Positions 22,787-33,927 of a DNA stretch of 64,000 bases are shown in pieces. Origin of the DNA: Trichaptum fuscoviolaceum (lineage: Eukaryota > Basidiomycota > Agaricomycetes > Hymenochaetales > Trichaptaceae); contig CAJSYZ010000001.1 in NCBI GenBank assembly GCA_910574455.1, positions 2,897,424 through 2,961,423 on the forward strand, written 5' to 3'. The notes beneath the pieces are model-generated. The model saw only the letters and a program-made list of their open reading frames with translations, made no database searches and was not told the DNA's origin. The translations under genes were made by a program, and so were the position numbers. Each line of letters begins with the position of its first letter. Position 1 is the stretch's first letter.

Positions 22787-24897
22787 AGTATGTTTCATCT
22801 CCGAGTAGCCTTTCATTGTCGGTGCTAAGTCAATACAGTGTGTGGGATTTTAGGCCTACTTCTCAACGATCCCGAAGTTCATTGCGCAAGTGAGATATGT
22901 GAAGGGCTGTCTCTTCTTCAGCATCGAGGACAGGATGCGTGCGGTATTGTCACCTGTGGACACAAGGGCCGCTTCTATCAGTGCAAAGCAAACGGAATGG
23001 TCCGTGATGTATTCGACTCCAACTCCTTGAGCAAGTTAGCCGGTGGCATGGGAGTAGGTCATGGTATGCAAATAGTTTCTAGTCTTTCGTGCAAGAAAGC
23101 ATCTCAGTCTCCTTGTAGTTCGTTATCCGACAGCAGGAAGCTCATCGCATGCTGAAGCCCAACCTTTCTATGTGAATTCACCGTATGGGATTGTCTTCGC
23201 CCATGTAGGTCTCCGACGGGTCTGTGCGTTTGTCTATACTTAGAAAAACCTCACAGAACGGGAATCTCATCAACACAAATTCTCTAATTCATTTCCTTGA
23301 CGCTGACGCACATCGGCACATCAATACAAACTCGGACTCAGAACTTTTGCTCAACATCTTTGCAAATAACCTTCAGAAGACAGGAAAGTTCCGTATCAAT
23401 GAAGAAGATATTTTCACAGCTATCGGAGGTCTTATGGAGCAGTGCAAAGGCGCATATGCTTGCGTCGCAATGCTGGCTGGTTTCGGTCTGATTGCTTTCC
23501 GTGATCCAAACGGAATACGTCCCTTAGGTCTCGCCCGGAGGAACGCGTCCAAGGGAAATGACTATTTATTTGCCAGTGAAAGTGTGGTCGCAGACGCAAG
23601 TGGTTTTACAGATTGGGAGGACGTGAAGCCGGGTACGTAAACGGTTGCATGATCTGTTCGGTTACAGACTATTGACGCACTATTGTCTGTCCTCCCAGGC
23701 GAAGCTGTGATCATCACACGTTCAAGAGTTTCTAGACGCCATTTAGTTACTGCGGAGACCTTCTCTCCTGATATCTTTGAATATGTGTACTTCGCTCGCC
23801 CAGACTCCGTGCTCGATGGCGTTAGTGTCTACAGAAGCCGCATGGCCATGGGAGATCTTCTTGCGGACGAGGTTAAAAGAGTCTTGAAAGAGAAACAGCT
23901 TAGCGTGGATGTGGTTATACCTGTAGGGAATTTTTTCTTGATCCTCCATTTGCCTGGGCTAAATCTGCTTTGTCCAGGTTCCCGATACATCACGTGTTGC
24001 TGCACTCAATCTTGCGCAGAAGCTTCAGCTTCCATACCGAGAAGGCTTCATTAAAAACCGTTATGTTGGCCGGACATTTATCATGCCGGGGCAACAAACG
24101 AGGTGAGATGTTTCAAATATACATAAAAGAATAGATCGTCTGATACGTCACGTTTATCCTCAGACGAAAGAATGTACGGCGAAAACTGAATGCCATGGCT
24201 CTGGAGTTTGCCAACAAAAACGTTTTGATCGTGGACGGTAGGGGCGCGGACTTATGTTGGGAAGCTCATTGCTTATTGGTTACCCTTATAGACTCGATTG
24301 TTCGGGGGACAACCTCAAAGGAGATCGTTCAGATGGCTAAAGACGTCGGCGCTAAGAAGGTCGTTGTTGCTAGTTGTGCACCCCCTATCCGGTCCGTTTT
24401 CCCCTTTACCCTGGTCGATCTCAAATAGACAAAGTTCACGAGCATACATCTTTTCCAGGTATTGTAATGTTTATGGCATTGACATGCCGTCTCGAACGGA
24501 ACTTGTCGCCCACAATCGAGATTCAGAAGCTATTGCGGAGGCTATTGGAGCTGATCTTGTCATCTATCAGACCTTACCAGACCTGATATCAGCTGTCCGC
24601 CAGTTCAACCCTACGCTTGAGACATTTGACTGTTCGGTATTTACTGGAGAATACGTCACAGGCGGCGTCGACGAAGCGTACCTCCAGTACTTGGAGGGAC
24701 TGCGTGCTGATAACACTAAATCGAAGGTACAAATCGGTGGTATTGGCACGATGGAAGGCAAGGGCGGCGGCGCAGTCCATCACCAGCTTTTGAACGGATT
24801 ACAGGTGTCTAAAGAAGATCCTGTTGGGTGCAGTGGACCAATGAATGGCGCTGACGATACCGTCGGACTACATAACAGCTGGGCAGTGTCAAGGTAA
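22787..24897 (+). CDS. ADE4: Amidophosphoribosyltransferase, first step of purine synthesis
   Basis: Glutamine PRPP amidotransferase: transfers ammonia from glutamine to PRPP to form phosphoribosylamine. The mature protein must start with the catalytic Cys, as in MCGILGLL; here the ATG is split by an intron (A at 22787, TG at 22839-22840). The N-terminal glutaminase domain shows [26 protein letters not shown] and FAHNGNL. The phosphoribosyltransferase domain has [30 protein letters not shown] and the PRPP loop [16 protein letters not shown], which appears once the intron ending at about 24290 is removed. It ends in [13 protein letters not shown] and a Gly-rich linker. Nine or so introns, all frame-consistent. 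Cytosolic. Confidence 0.93.
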
Positions 24898-25568
24898 ACA
24901 AATATACCTGCAATCTTTGCCTCTTTGCGCTAATGCGCCCTTCTTCACCATGTAGGTAAAAATTCAATGGTGGGTGGCCAGCCATGTATCACCCGGGCGG
25001 CTGAGGAGCACCGCGTGCGTGTAGTAATGTGGTCTGTATTTCTGTGGGAGTAGTGGGATAATCCTCTACTCTTCGCTGGGGGGAAGGCGGTCAGCTCATC
25101 AAGAGCTCCACTTTTAGAAGGTTCAATATTCAGAACGTTCAGGGGGCCGTCTAAGCAAAGTGATTAACGGCCACTTCTGTGTCAGCAATGAGTGCCATTG
25201 CAGTCTCAGGGTGGTTGGCGTACTCGTCGAGGCATTAGTTCCATGAACATATAATCAAAGATGGCTGTAGCAGTTGCTTATGCCATGTTGTGAGACGATA
25301 GATAGGATAAGGGACCTGTACTGTTATACGAATAGAATAGATTAAAGCGCAGTTAAACAAAACCTCGTGCTTGGTATGAAGTTGAGGCCTCAATGCAGGA
25401 GTGTGTTTTAGATGAGAAACGGGTACTTATTTTCAAATCTTTTGTTCGTATTACGGCCCAAAAGTTAGCGTGAGAAAGTGACTCAGTAATGAGCGCAGCG
25501 CGTTCAACTTGTGCTCGTCCTTGACCCGACATGCATCTCCGAATTGAACACTGCGCACTTCATTCGAC
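24898..25568. other. Intergenic, ADE4 3' end to myotubularin promoter
   Basis: No gene seen. The motif cgcgttcaa occurs at 25499-25507, 62 bases before the next ATG. Confidence 0.5.
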
Positions 25569-28500
25569 ATGGATGCGATAAAAGTCGCCAAAGTGCGTAT
25601 TGTAGCTACTGCACGTCGAGAAAGTCTGATTTATCTTCTGCAGATTGAGGGCGTGCTTTGTCGGAAGGCTGGCAAGACACTTCGAGGCACTTTGCATCTT
25701 ACCGCACATCACTTGATTTTCGATCATGACAATAAAGTAGAAGAAGAATTATGGGTAAGCTTGAAAATCGAATCCTTAAATGATAGCTTACCAGTTGGAC
25801 CATAGATACCCTATCCTTTGATCTCTCTTGTGACGCGCTTGCCTCAGACACTAGATTCCTATTCACCTGTCTCCATACACTGCCGGAATTTTCGCTCTTT
25901 AACATTATCGTTCCGGAATTACGCAGACGCATCCGATGTATTTGACAGTATCAAGGGTTTGACCGTTTCTTGTGAGTCCACTTTTCTGCTAGATGATAAT
26001 ATGTTCTTGACATCAAACTGCTAGCGTCTGTTACACAGCTGTACGCATTCTTCTACACGCCGAACCCTCCTTTAGCTAGCAAGAATGGGTGGTCATTATA
26101 CTCGCCACGGGAAGAATTCGCCAGAATGGGTGTTGGATCAAGGACGAAAGCATGGCGGTTTACAGACATCAACAAAGATTACTCCGTAAGCATATGATCA
26201 AACATCATAGCAAATGCAATCCCCGTCTAACCACAATGGGGGCATTCACATCTATAGTTCTGCTCAACTTACCCTGCACGATTAGTTGTGCCAACCCGGA
26301 TAAGTGATACAACACTCCAATATGCTTCAAAATACCGGAGTAAATGCCGTATACCCGCACTAGTTTACTTGCATTGGGCCAACTACGTCTGTGTCCTTTA
26401 TACACATTGCTATCTTCTGATAATTAAAATGCCTAATATTAGGGTACAATAACACGATCCAGCCAGCCGATGGTTGGGTTGACGAACAGTCGCTCAATTC
26501 AAGACGAGAAACTCATTGAAGCCATATTTCAATCGCACCATTACCAGGATTCACGAGCAACATCCGTGCCCGTTTACGGTGCAACGGCGACAAATCTCAT
26601 CATTGATGCACGGCCAACGACGAACGCCATGGCTAATGTAGCAAAAGGTGCTGGCACAGAAAATATGGAATACTACAAAGAGGGCAAGAAGGCGTACCTA
26701 GGAATTGACAATATCCATGTCATGCGGGACTCGCTTAACAAGGTTGTGGAAGCCCTCAGAGAGGCAGACGCTATTGCTCAGAGCATTGGCGGTGATGAAC
26801 CTGGTCGATTCGCCTCCTTAGGCGCTGCTCTTCTTGACAGACAGGCCTTGCGGCGATCTGGATGGCTACGGCATCTGTCTGCTATCTTGGATGGAACTCT
26901 CTTGATCATTCGGAATGTTCACGTAAACTCCTCACACGTCTTAATCCATTGTTCTGATGGTTGGGACCGCACAGCTCAACTTTCTTCTCTTGCGCAGCTC
27001 TGCCTTGATCCATTTTACCGCACTGTGAAGGGCTTCCAAATCCTTGTGGAAAAGGATTGGCTCTCATTTGGTCACAAATTCCTTGATCGCTGCGGTCACC
27101 TGTCGTCAGAAAAGTTTTTCCTATCTGCCACCGACATGCAATCTGGTGGTGGAGCTGAGGCAGCACAGGCATTCCTTGCCTCCGTTCAGAACAAATTTGT
27201 GGGTCAGGGACATCTGAAAGAAACAAGCCCAGTGTTTCATCAGTTTCTTGAATGCGTACGGCAGATCCAGCGTCAGTATCCTGACCGATTTGAATTCAAC
27301 AGTCACTTCCTAGAGCAGATTCATTACCATCTGTATGCTTGTCAATTCGGTACTTTCCTCTTCAACTGCGAACGAGATCGCAAAGTCGGAGACAGCGGGC
27401 TTCCACCATGTGATCGTACAATAAGCCTTTGGGATTTCTTGGACTCGCCGCCGGAACACGAGAAGAACCTGAATCCTTCCTACGACCCAACGTTTGACGA
27501 TCCGGCCCGGAGAGAGCCCAAGGCAGACATGGGTGTTTTGTTTCCGAATCCAAAGGACGTGCGGTTCTGGAATGAACTGTATGGTCGAACAGACGAAGAG
27601 ATGAATGGAAAGGAACTAATAGCCACTGAGGGCCAAGGAGTTGACTTGATAGGCCCCATGGAAGGGAATGAGGATGACCCCATTGCAGTTGCGACTTCTT
27701 CCGCTTCACAGACGCTGTCCGCGGCTATGTCTACTCCCCTGCCTTTGTCTCCTTCGCCTCCCATAGCCTCCCCAGCCCCATTCGGATCATCTTCCGCGTA
27801 CGCAGTCAAGGACCCGAAGCAGCCAACTGGTCAAGCGAATCCTTCACTTACTTCATCAATGCCGGAGCTGTCTCAGCGACCCGAGCCCGATAGGCAGAAC
27901 AGCTTCAACCTTCCTCAACCCAGCTCTTCTTCGTTTTCCATAAGACCCCACAGTCCATCTGCGTTTGCGAAGGAAGGTTCTCGAAGCCCAAGTCGAGATA
28001 CTAGCTCACCGCGATTCGCTAAACAGGCTGAAATACTACAGGGTGGGATGAGGTCAGTTTGGGGCAAACTGTCATCTAATGCGTCAACTGCCTTCATTGC
28101 CGTTCAAGGCGCATACGATGGTATAGCGAAAGATTTTAAGGGTGTCTCCTTATCTCAAGGCTCGGACATTCAAAGAGGCCCAGGTGGCGAGATGGAAGCT
28201 CGTGCCGGGCCTTTTTCGTCGTTACTCAGAGATGGTTGGCACCAAAGTACGAGTGCAGTTCGAAATCCTTCACCCCCCTCCTGGCAATCAGACCTGTCTA
28301 GTCCGTCAGATCGTTGGCGGACGGAGGGCTCAAGGTCGAAATTATCTTCTCTGACACTGGAAAATCCGTGGGGCACTCAACGGCAACAAACAGGCCGGTC
28401 TTCACCGAGGAGAGCGGATGATATCTTTTCCACGTCCTCTGTATGGGCAGAAGAGCATCCAAGCAGTCCCAGCGCGATTGCGTTGCCATCGGACCCTACA

Positions 28501-28722
28501 GTGCTTACTCCCCGGCCCATTACGCGCATATCCTCAAGCACCAGTACTGTGACTTTCTCGACGCCCACACGTTCAACGTCGTCGTCGTCACTTTTCCCAC
28601 CCAATACCGAAGTCACGAACGAATCGACAGATTTATCACATCCTTCGCCTAGAGCGAACGAAGTGTCCGTGCCATCCGCCTCCTCGACCGACAAACAATT
28701 GGATCCTCTAGGTGTATTATAG
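25569..28722 (+). CDS. YMR1: Myotubularin-family phosphoinositide 3-phosphatase (YMR1-like)
   Basis: Myotubularin that removes the 3-phosphate of PtdIns3P and PtdIns(3,5)P2 on endosome and vacuole membranes. Six exons: 25569-25592, 25644-25754, 25806-25971, 26025-26185, 26258-26386 and 26443-28722, all in phase. An N-terminal PH-GRAM domain (residues about 1-110, GTLHLTAHHLIFDHD) is followed by the catalytic domain: NGWSLYSPREEFARMG, CRIPALVYLHW, ITRSSQPMVGL and the active-site loop HCSDGWDRTAQ, which keeps the CX5R Cys and Arg. So the enzyme should be active. After EHEKNLNPSYDP the last about 330 residues are Ser/Pro-rich, disordered and probably regulatory. It sits only 223 bases before the S-adenosylmethionine synthase start. 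Confidence 0.92.
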
Positions 28723-28945
28723 CCCGGGTTTTGTTGTATTATCTGTACGTTACTATAGATCTCAGTTAGCAGCGGTAGGCGCACAATCGATGAGTGTGAG
28801 ACCTCGGAAATGGCGTGATGTTGGCGGAACTAGCCGAGTACCTAATAAGAGCACAGTTTGGCTTCAACATTTTTCCCTCATCCCTCCTTTGCTCTTGTCG
28901 ATCCATTTCTTTCTTCCTCCTACCACCATCTCCTTAGACATAGAA

Positions 28946-30435
28946 ATGGCCAACGTACACGCTAAGCTCGCCCCAGGCCACTTCCTCTTCACATCTGAAT
29001 CTGTCGGTGAAGGTCACCCGGGTAAGTGTAGTAAAAGAAAGGAAATTTCGTCGTTTTAACCAATTTGGTCCTTAGACAAGATTTGTGACCAGGTGTCTGA
29101 TGCTATCGTATGTATCAGTATTCAGGTGCTTCAATGCGTTACTGAGAACTCTTACAGCTTGATGCCTGCCTGGAGCAAGATCCCTTCTCCAAGGTCGCAT
29201 GTGAGACTGCGTCAAAGACCGGTATGATCATGGTCTTCGGTGAGATCACGACGAAGGCGAAAATCGACTATCAAAAGGTCATTCGTAACACGATCAAGCA
29301 GATCGGTTATGACGACTCTGAGAAGGGCTTTGATTACAAGACCTGCAACATTCTGGTTGCCATTGAGCAGCAATCGCCAGATATTGCTCAGGGTCTGGAC
29401 CATGGTTCTCTTGAGGCCATTGGTGCTGGGGACCAGGGTATCATGTTCGGTTATGCGACTGATGAGACGCCCGAATATATGCCTTTGACTATCGTGCTCG
29501 CGCACAAGTTGAATGCGGAGATGGCGAAGGCTCGTCGCAGCGGCCTTCTCCCTTGGCTACGCCCTGACTCTAAGACCCAAGTCACCATCGAGTACAAGAA
29601 GGACGGGGGTGCTACCGTGCCCCTTCGCGTCGACACCATCGTCATTTCCACTCAGCACGCTGACTCTATCTCAACGGAGGATCTTCGCAAGGAGATCATG
29701 TCGAAGATCGTGGCACGGGTGATTCCTGCTAATCTTCTCGATGAGAAGACTGTCTACCACGTGAGTTACTTAACTACCCAATATAGTATTTGCATTTTGA
29801 ATGTGTGTACAGATTCAACCCTCAGGACGCTTTGTCATTGGTGGTCCTCAGGGTGATGCTGGTTTGACCGGCCGCAAGATCATTGTCGACACATACGGAG
29901 GTTGGGGAGCACACGGTGGAGGAGCTTTCTCAGGAAAGGATTTCTCGAAGGTCGACCGTTCGGCTGCATACACCGCCCGTTGGATCGGTAGGCTTCTTCG
30001 TGCTTAAATTGCTTAACCTTCGCCTGATTTTTGCTCAGCCAAGTCTCTCGTTGCCGCGGGTCTTGCGCGCCGTGCGCTTGTGCAGCTGTCCTATGCCATT
30101 GGTGTTGCCGAACCCCTCTCCGTTTATGTCGACACTTACGGCACCGGGAAGAAGACTGATGAGGAACTGGTCGAAATTATCCGCAACAACTGGGACTTGC
30201 GTCCTGGTATCATTGGTATGTCTGACTGTTTTGTACATTAGCTTGTGGTAGCTGACTCGACTTTTGTGTAGTCCAACAGCTCGATCTCCAGAAGCCGCAA
30301 TACCTCAAGACAGCCTCATACGGTCATTTCGGTATGTCCCACCATTAGGCAGGTGTTGTCAATCTGACATTACCATTTCCCATTGTAGGCAACCCCGACT
30401 ACTCGTGGGAAAAACCTAAGGCGATCAAATTCTGA
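28946..30435 (+). CDS. SAM2: S-adenosylmethionine synthase
   Basis: Makes S-adenosylmethionine from methionine and ATP in the cytosol. The ATG at 28946 starts [20 protein letters not shown]. With introns removed, all three MAT domains are intact: [20 protein letters not shown] (ATP and metal binding), the hexapeptide-like loop [15 protein letters not shown], the loop [19 protein letters not shown] (phosphate binding) and a normal C-terminus ending WEKPKAIKF. Five or six introns interrupt it, one splitting GEGHP from DK. Codon choice is strongly biased to C-ending codons in the core (for example atcatg, gtcacc, aagctc), in line with high expression. Length and motifs match the family. Confidence 0.95.
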
Positions 30436-30962
30436 TCGGCTTGCTTTACTTTTATCTTCACAACTAACTCTGTAGATTTACGAATGATCCGACGCTGACG
30501 TCCTGTTGATTACGCACCATTGCATCGGAAGTTCATCCTTCCGCACTTTTTTGTATTTTATTGATCGCGAGCAGATACCCGGTACACTCACCTGTCGCCC
30601 TGCATACAACATGGGCATCTTAGACCATGATGATACGGCACTCCACTGCCTCCTTCCTTTACTTCCTATCTTTACCCTACCGCCTACCATCTACCCATCC
30701 GCAAGCCATTCTTCTATTTTGTCTAACGCAGGGAAACATCTAGGAAATTAATAGTAGTAGCACTATCACATCACCTATTGTTATTAGTCACAAGAAAAAT
30801 ACAATCGCGTTCAACCGCGTGTCTTGTGTGTGCCTGCCAAAATAACATGCTTTAAGAAAATCTATTATCTCTACATTCGTTGCGCCATGGTTTTAATCGA
30901 GGATGGTACAATGACAGTGCGAGTCTGGAATGAGTGAACACATTTAATTGATAACTACATAA
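30436..30962. other. Convergent 3' spacer SAM2/TRP5
   Basis: Tail-to-tail spacer with AT-rich 3'-UTR sequence on both sides. No gene. The motif cgcgttcaa occurs at 30806-30814. Confidence 0.5.
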
Positions 30963-33741
30963 TCACTGGATATGCCAGTCCAAGATGTCTGCCCATTTTC
31001 CTGGAAGAAGCTGGGAGATCTGCTCGACATCTTTGTCACCTCTGCCGGAAAGGCACTACAGATTCACGTTAAGAGCAAGTTGGAGAGAAATTGTGAGAGA
31101 CACTCACGATTACAATGTCTTTATCGCTCGACAGTGTCTTCGCGAGCTGGACACCTGCCCAGATAGCATGTGATGATTCCAATGCTATAAAGTTTAGGGC
31201 TTGTCAGAAGAGAGTATAATGCAGGTAGACTTGACCTACCTGGGATGATGCCCTCCTCTTGTGTGCATAATCGGAAGCCCCGCAGAGCCTCTTCGTCCGT
31301 TGCTGCAATGTATTCTGCTCTCCCGGAGTCTTTGAGCCAGGCGTGCTCGGGTCCGACACCGGGATAGTCCAATCCAGCACTAACGGAGTGAGTTTCAGTG
31401 ATCTGACCCTCTTTGGTCTGTAAGATATATGTCCGGACACCATGCAGAACACCCGGCGTGCCACGAGCGAGAGTTGCGCTATGGTGTTCGCTGTTCATGC
31501 CTGCATTAGAGAAAATAATAACCATCGATTAGAAAGTGGTTTCAAAAAAGAAGGGAAAGGGGGATGAATACAAACCTTCACCACCCGCCTCGACCCCGAT
31601 TAACCTCACGCTCTTATCTGGAATGAAGTCGTAGAATGTTCCGATGGCATTGCTACCACCGCCTACGCAAGCTACCACCGCATCAGGGAGCTTACCCCGC
31701 GTCTCCTGCAACTGCTTCTTGATCTCTGCGCCAATAACGCGCTGGAAGTCACGAACGATAGTCGGGAACGGATGAGGACCAATCGCTGATCCAACGAGGT
31801 AGTGCGTGGTCGAGAGGTTGGTTACCCAGTCACGCATCGCCTCATTGACGGCATCCTTCAATGTACATGAGCCCGAACTCACAGGGATAACCTACGGCGT
31901 TTCAACAGTAAGTCGAGAGTTTAAGCTACAGAATTGTGATCGACGATTACCTTGGCCCCGAGCATCTCAATTCGGAAAACATTGAGCGCTTGCCGACGAA
32001 CATCCTCTGAACCCATGTAGACAATGCATTCCAAGCCAAATCGGGCGCATACAGTAGCTGTTGCTACACCGTGCTGTCCAGCTCCGGTCTCCGCGATTAT
32101 GCGCTTCTTCCCCAATCGCTTCGCAAGTAGAATCTTGCAAAAGCAAAAATCAGCTTCTTTATACTAGTTCAAAGTGTATAACGCTAACCTGTCCGATTGC
32201 GTTGTTGATTTTGTGCGAACCAGTGTGATTTCTGACGCGAAGATGGAACATACTATAAGATCTTATTTCTAAACGAGCCGATGAGACTCACAAATCCTCT
32301 CGTTTTAGCCAAATCTTTGCTCCGCCGGCGTGTGCGGTAAGCTTCTCTGCGAGGTAGAACTGCGAGGGCCTGTTCATATATCCGAAGTAGCTTTCAAATT
32401 CTTTCCAGAATTCGGGGTCGGACATCGCCGCTTTGTGGGCTGCTTCTAGCTCGACAAGACAGTCCACCAACGCCTCCGGAACGTATTGGCCACCGAATTC
32501 GCCGAACCGAGCAGGAAGAACGACCGGCTCTGACGAAGAATTACCCACCGGAGCACCGTCTTGACTGGTATTCACAATAGGGGTAGTTACTTTGCCGAGC
32601 GTCTGCCCGACAGGCTTTCGGCTCGTTTGGGGTTGGCCTTTGAGGCTTATTTCTGCGCAATACGCAGACACATGTTCTGCAATCTGGTCCGTCGGTGCTT
32701 CTTTGATGACATTGACAAGCCGGCTGCCAATTACGACTCCATCTGCTCCTGCATCTGCAACCACATCGAAATGGGTACGGGTAGCAACTCCGAAGCCAAC
32801 TGCGAGAGGCACGGTGGAATATTGCCGGACTCGAGCGAGAATATCCGGAAGTTCAGAGTTTATGGCAACTTTGGCTGATGAACCGGTTGTTCCCATCTAA
32901 TGAATGAGATGCACAAAAAGAATGGGCATAACTGCATAGTTAGTCCAGTTTGGCACGATATTTCCGAAGTGACATGCCTTTGAAACAACATAAATGAAAG
33001 AGTCGGCAATTGAGCACAAAAATTTGATGCGTGGTAGAGATGTTGACGGGGCGATCAATGGGACGTACGAAAGACTAGTCGAACGTTATTAATATTTCAA
33101 GAAGAAAGGAATAGGATTCAGAGTTCATTGTGCGCACCCGATTTTAGTACACTTCTCGCGAAAGCCGATTGCTTCCTCTGGGGGAAGGTCCACCATGATG
33201 AACCCTTGTGCCCCAGCATCTTTTGCATCCTGAATCGCCTTTTCCTCGCCATACGCAAGCATAGGGTTATAGTATCCTGAAAGTCCGGACAATTAGATTT
33301 CTCGGGTAAAATGTACTGGATTGCCATACCCATGAGTACTACGGGTGCTTTCAAGCCTTGCTTTCGGGCGTCACGAACGATGTTTAGACAGTCACTGTAA
33401 TCAACGTTGTTATTCACTGCTATCTGCGAAATGGGCCTGTTGTGAGCGGATGCAGGGCAAGGAAATAGCGCATATAGGTTCACCGTATTTGCCACCTGAA
33501 TTACCGGGCCGTCTGCGATCGGGTCACTGAAAGGGACACCAAGCTCAAGGACATCCGCGCCTCCCTCCTCCATAGCAAGTAAAATCGGGACAGTAGCATC
33601 TTTAGTTGGATATCCGGCAGTGACGAAGGTCACCAAAGCCGGGGTGCCCTACATGAAAGGTCAGAGACCGATCTACATAAACGATGAGCAGCTTACATCT
33701 TTCTTTTTGTTCTCGAACGCTTTCTTCAGAGCATCGGACAT
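30963..33741 (-). CDS. TRP5: Tryptophan synthase, alpha-beta fusion
   Basis: Bifunctional last enzyme of tryptophan synthesis. ATG at 33741 starts [21 protein letters not shown]. The alpha domain has [17 protein letters not shown], holding the catalytic Glu and Asp, then [12 protein letters not shown] and [11 protein letters not shown] linker of about 40 residues leads to the beta domain at [18 protein letters not shown]. The PLP-binding lysine is present in [14 protein letters not shown], and the phosphate loop in [12 protein letters not shown]. Other marks are [14 protein letters not shown] and IGVEAGGEG; the C-terminus is [11 protein letters not shown] and ends DWHIQ. About nine introns. 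Divergent from the asparaginase gene with 186 bases between the two ATGs. Confidence 0.95.
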
Positions 33742-33927
33742 GGTGGACAGAGGAGAGGAGGGAAGAGAATGGACTGAGGGGAACTGGAGGAGTCATAGTC
33801 GCTGGCAGAGCTGTAATTAAATAATGGTGCAAAGCCACGTGGGCGTGAACTGATAGTCTTCGATCTGCAGTGCTGTTTTGGGCGGTGCTCCTTCAACTCA
33901 CCGCCGTCCTCTTCGCTCTTAAATTTT
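33742..33927. promoter_or_regulatory. 186-base divergent promoter TRP5/asparaginase
   Basis: Contains a TGACTC core on the TRP5 strand (33795-33790) and a CACGTG E-box at 33836-33841. Both are known amino-acid or general control elements in fungi; their use here is inferred. Confidence 0.45.
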
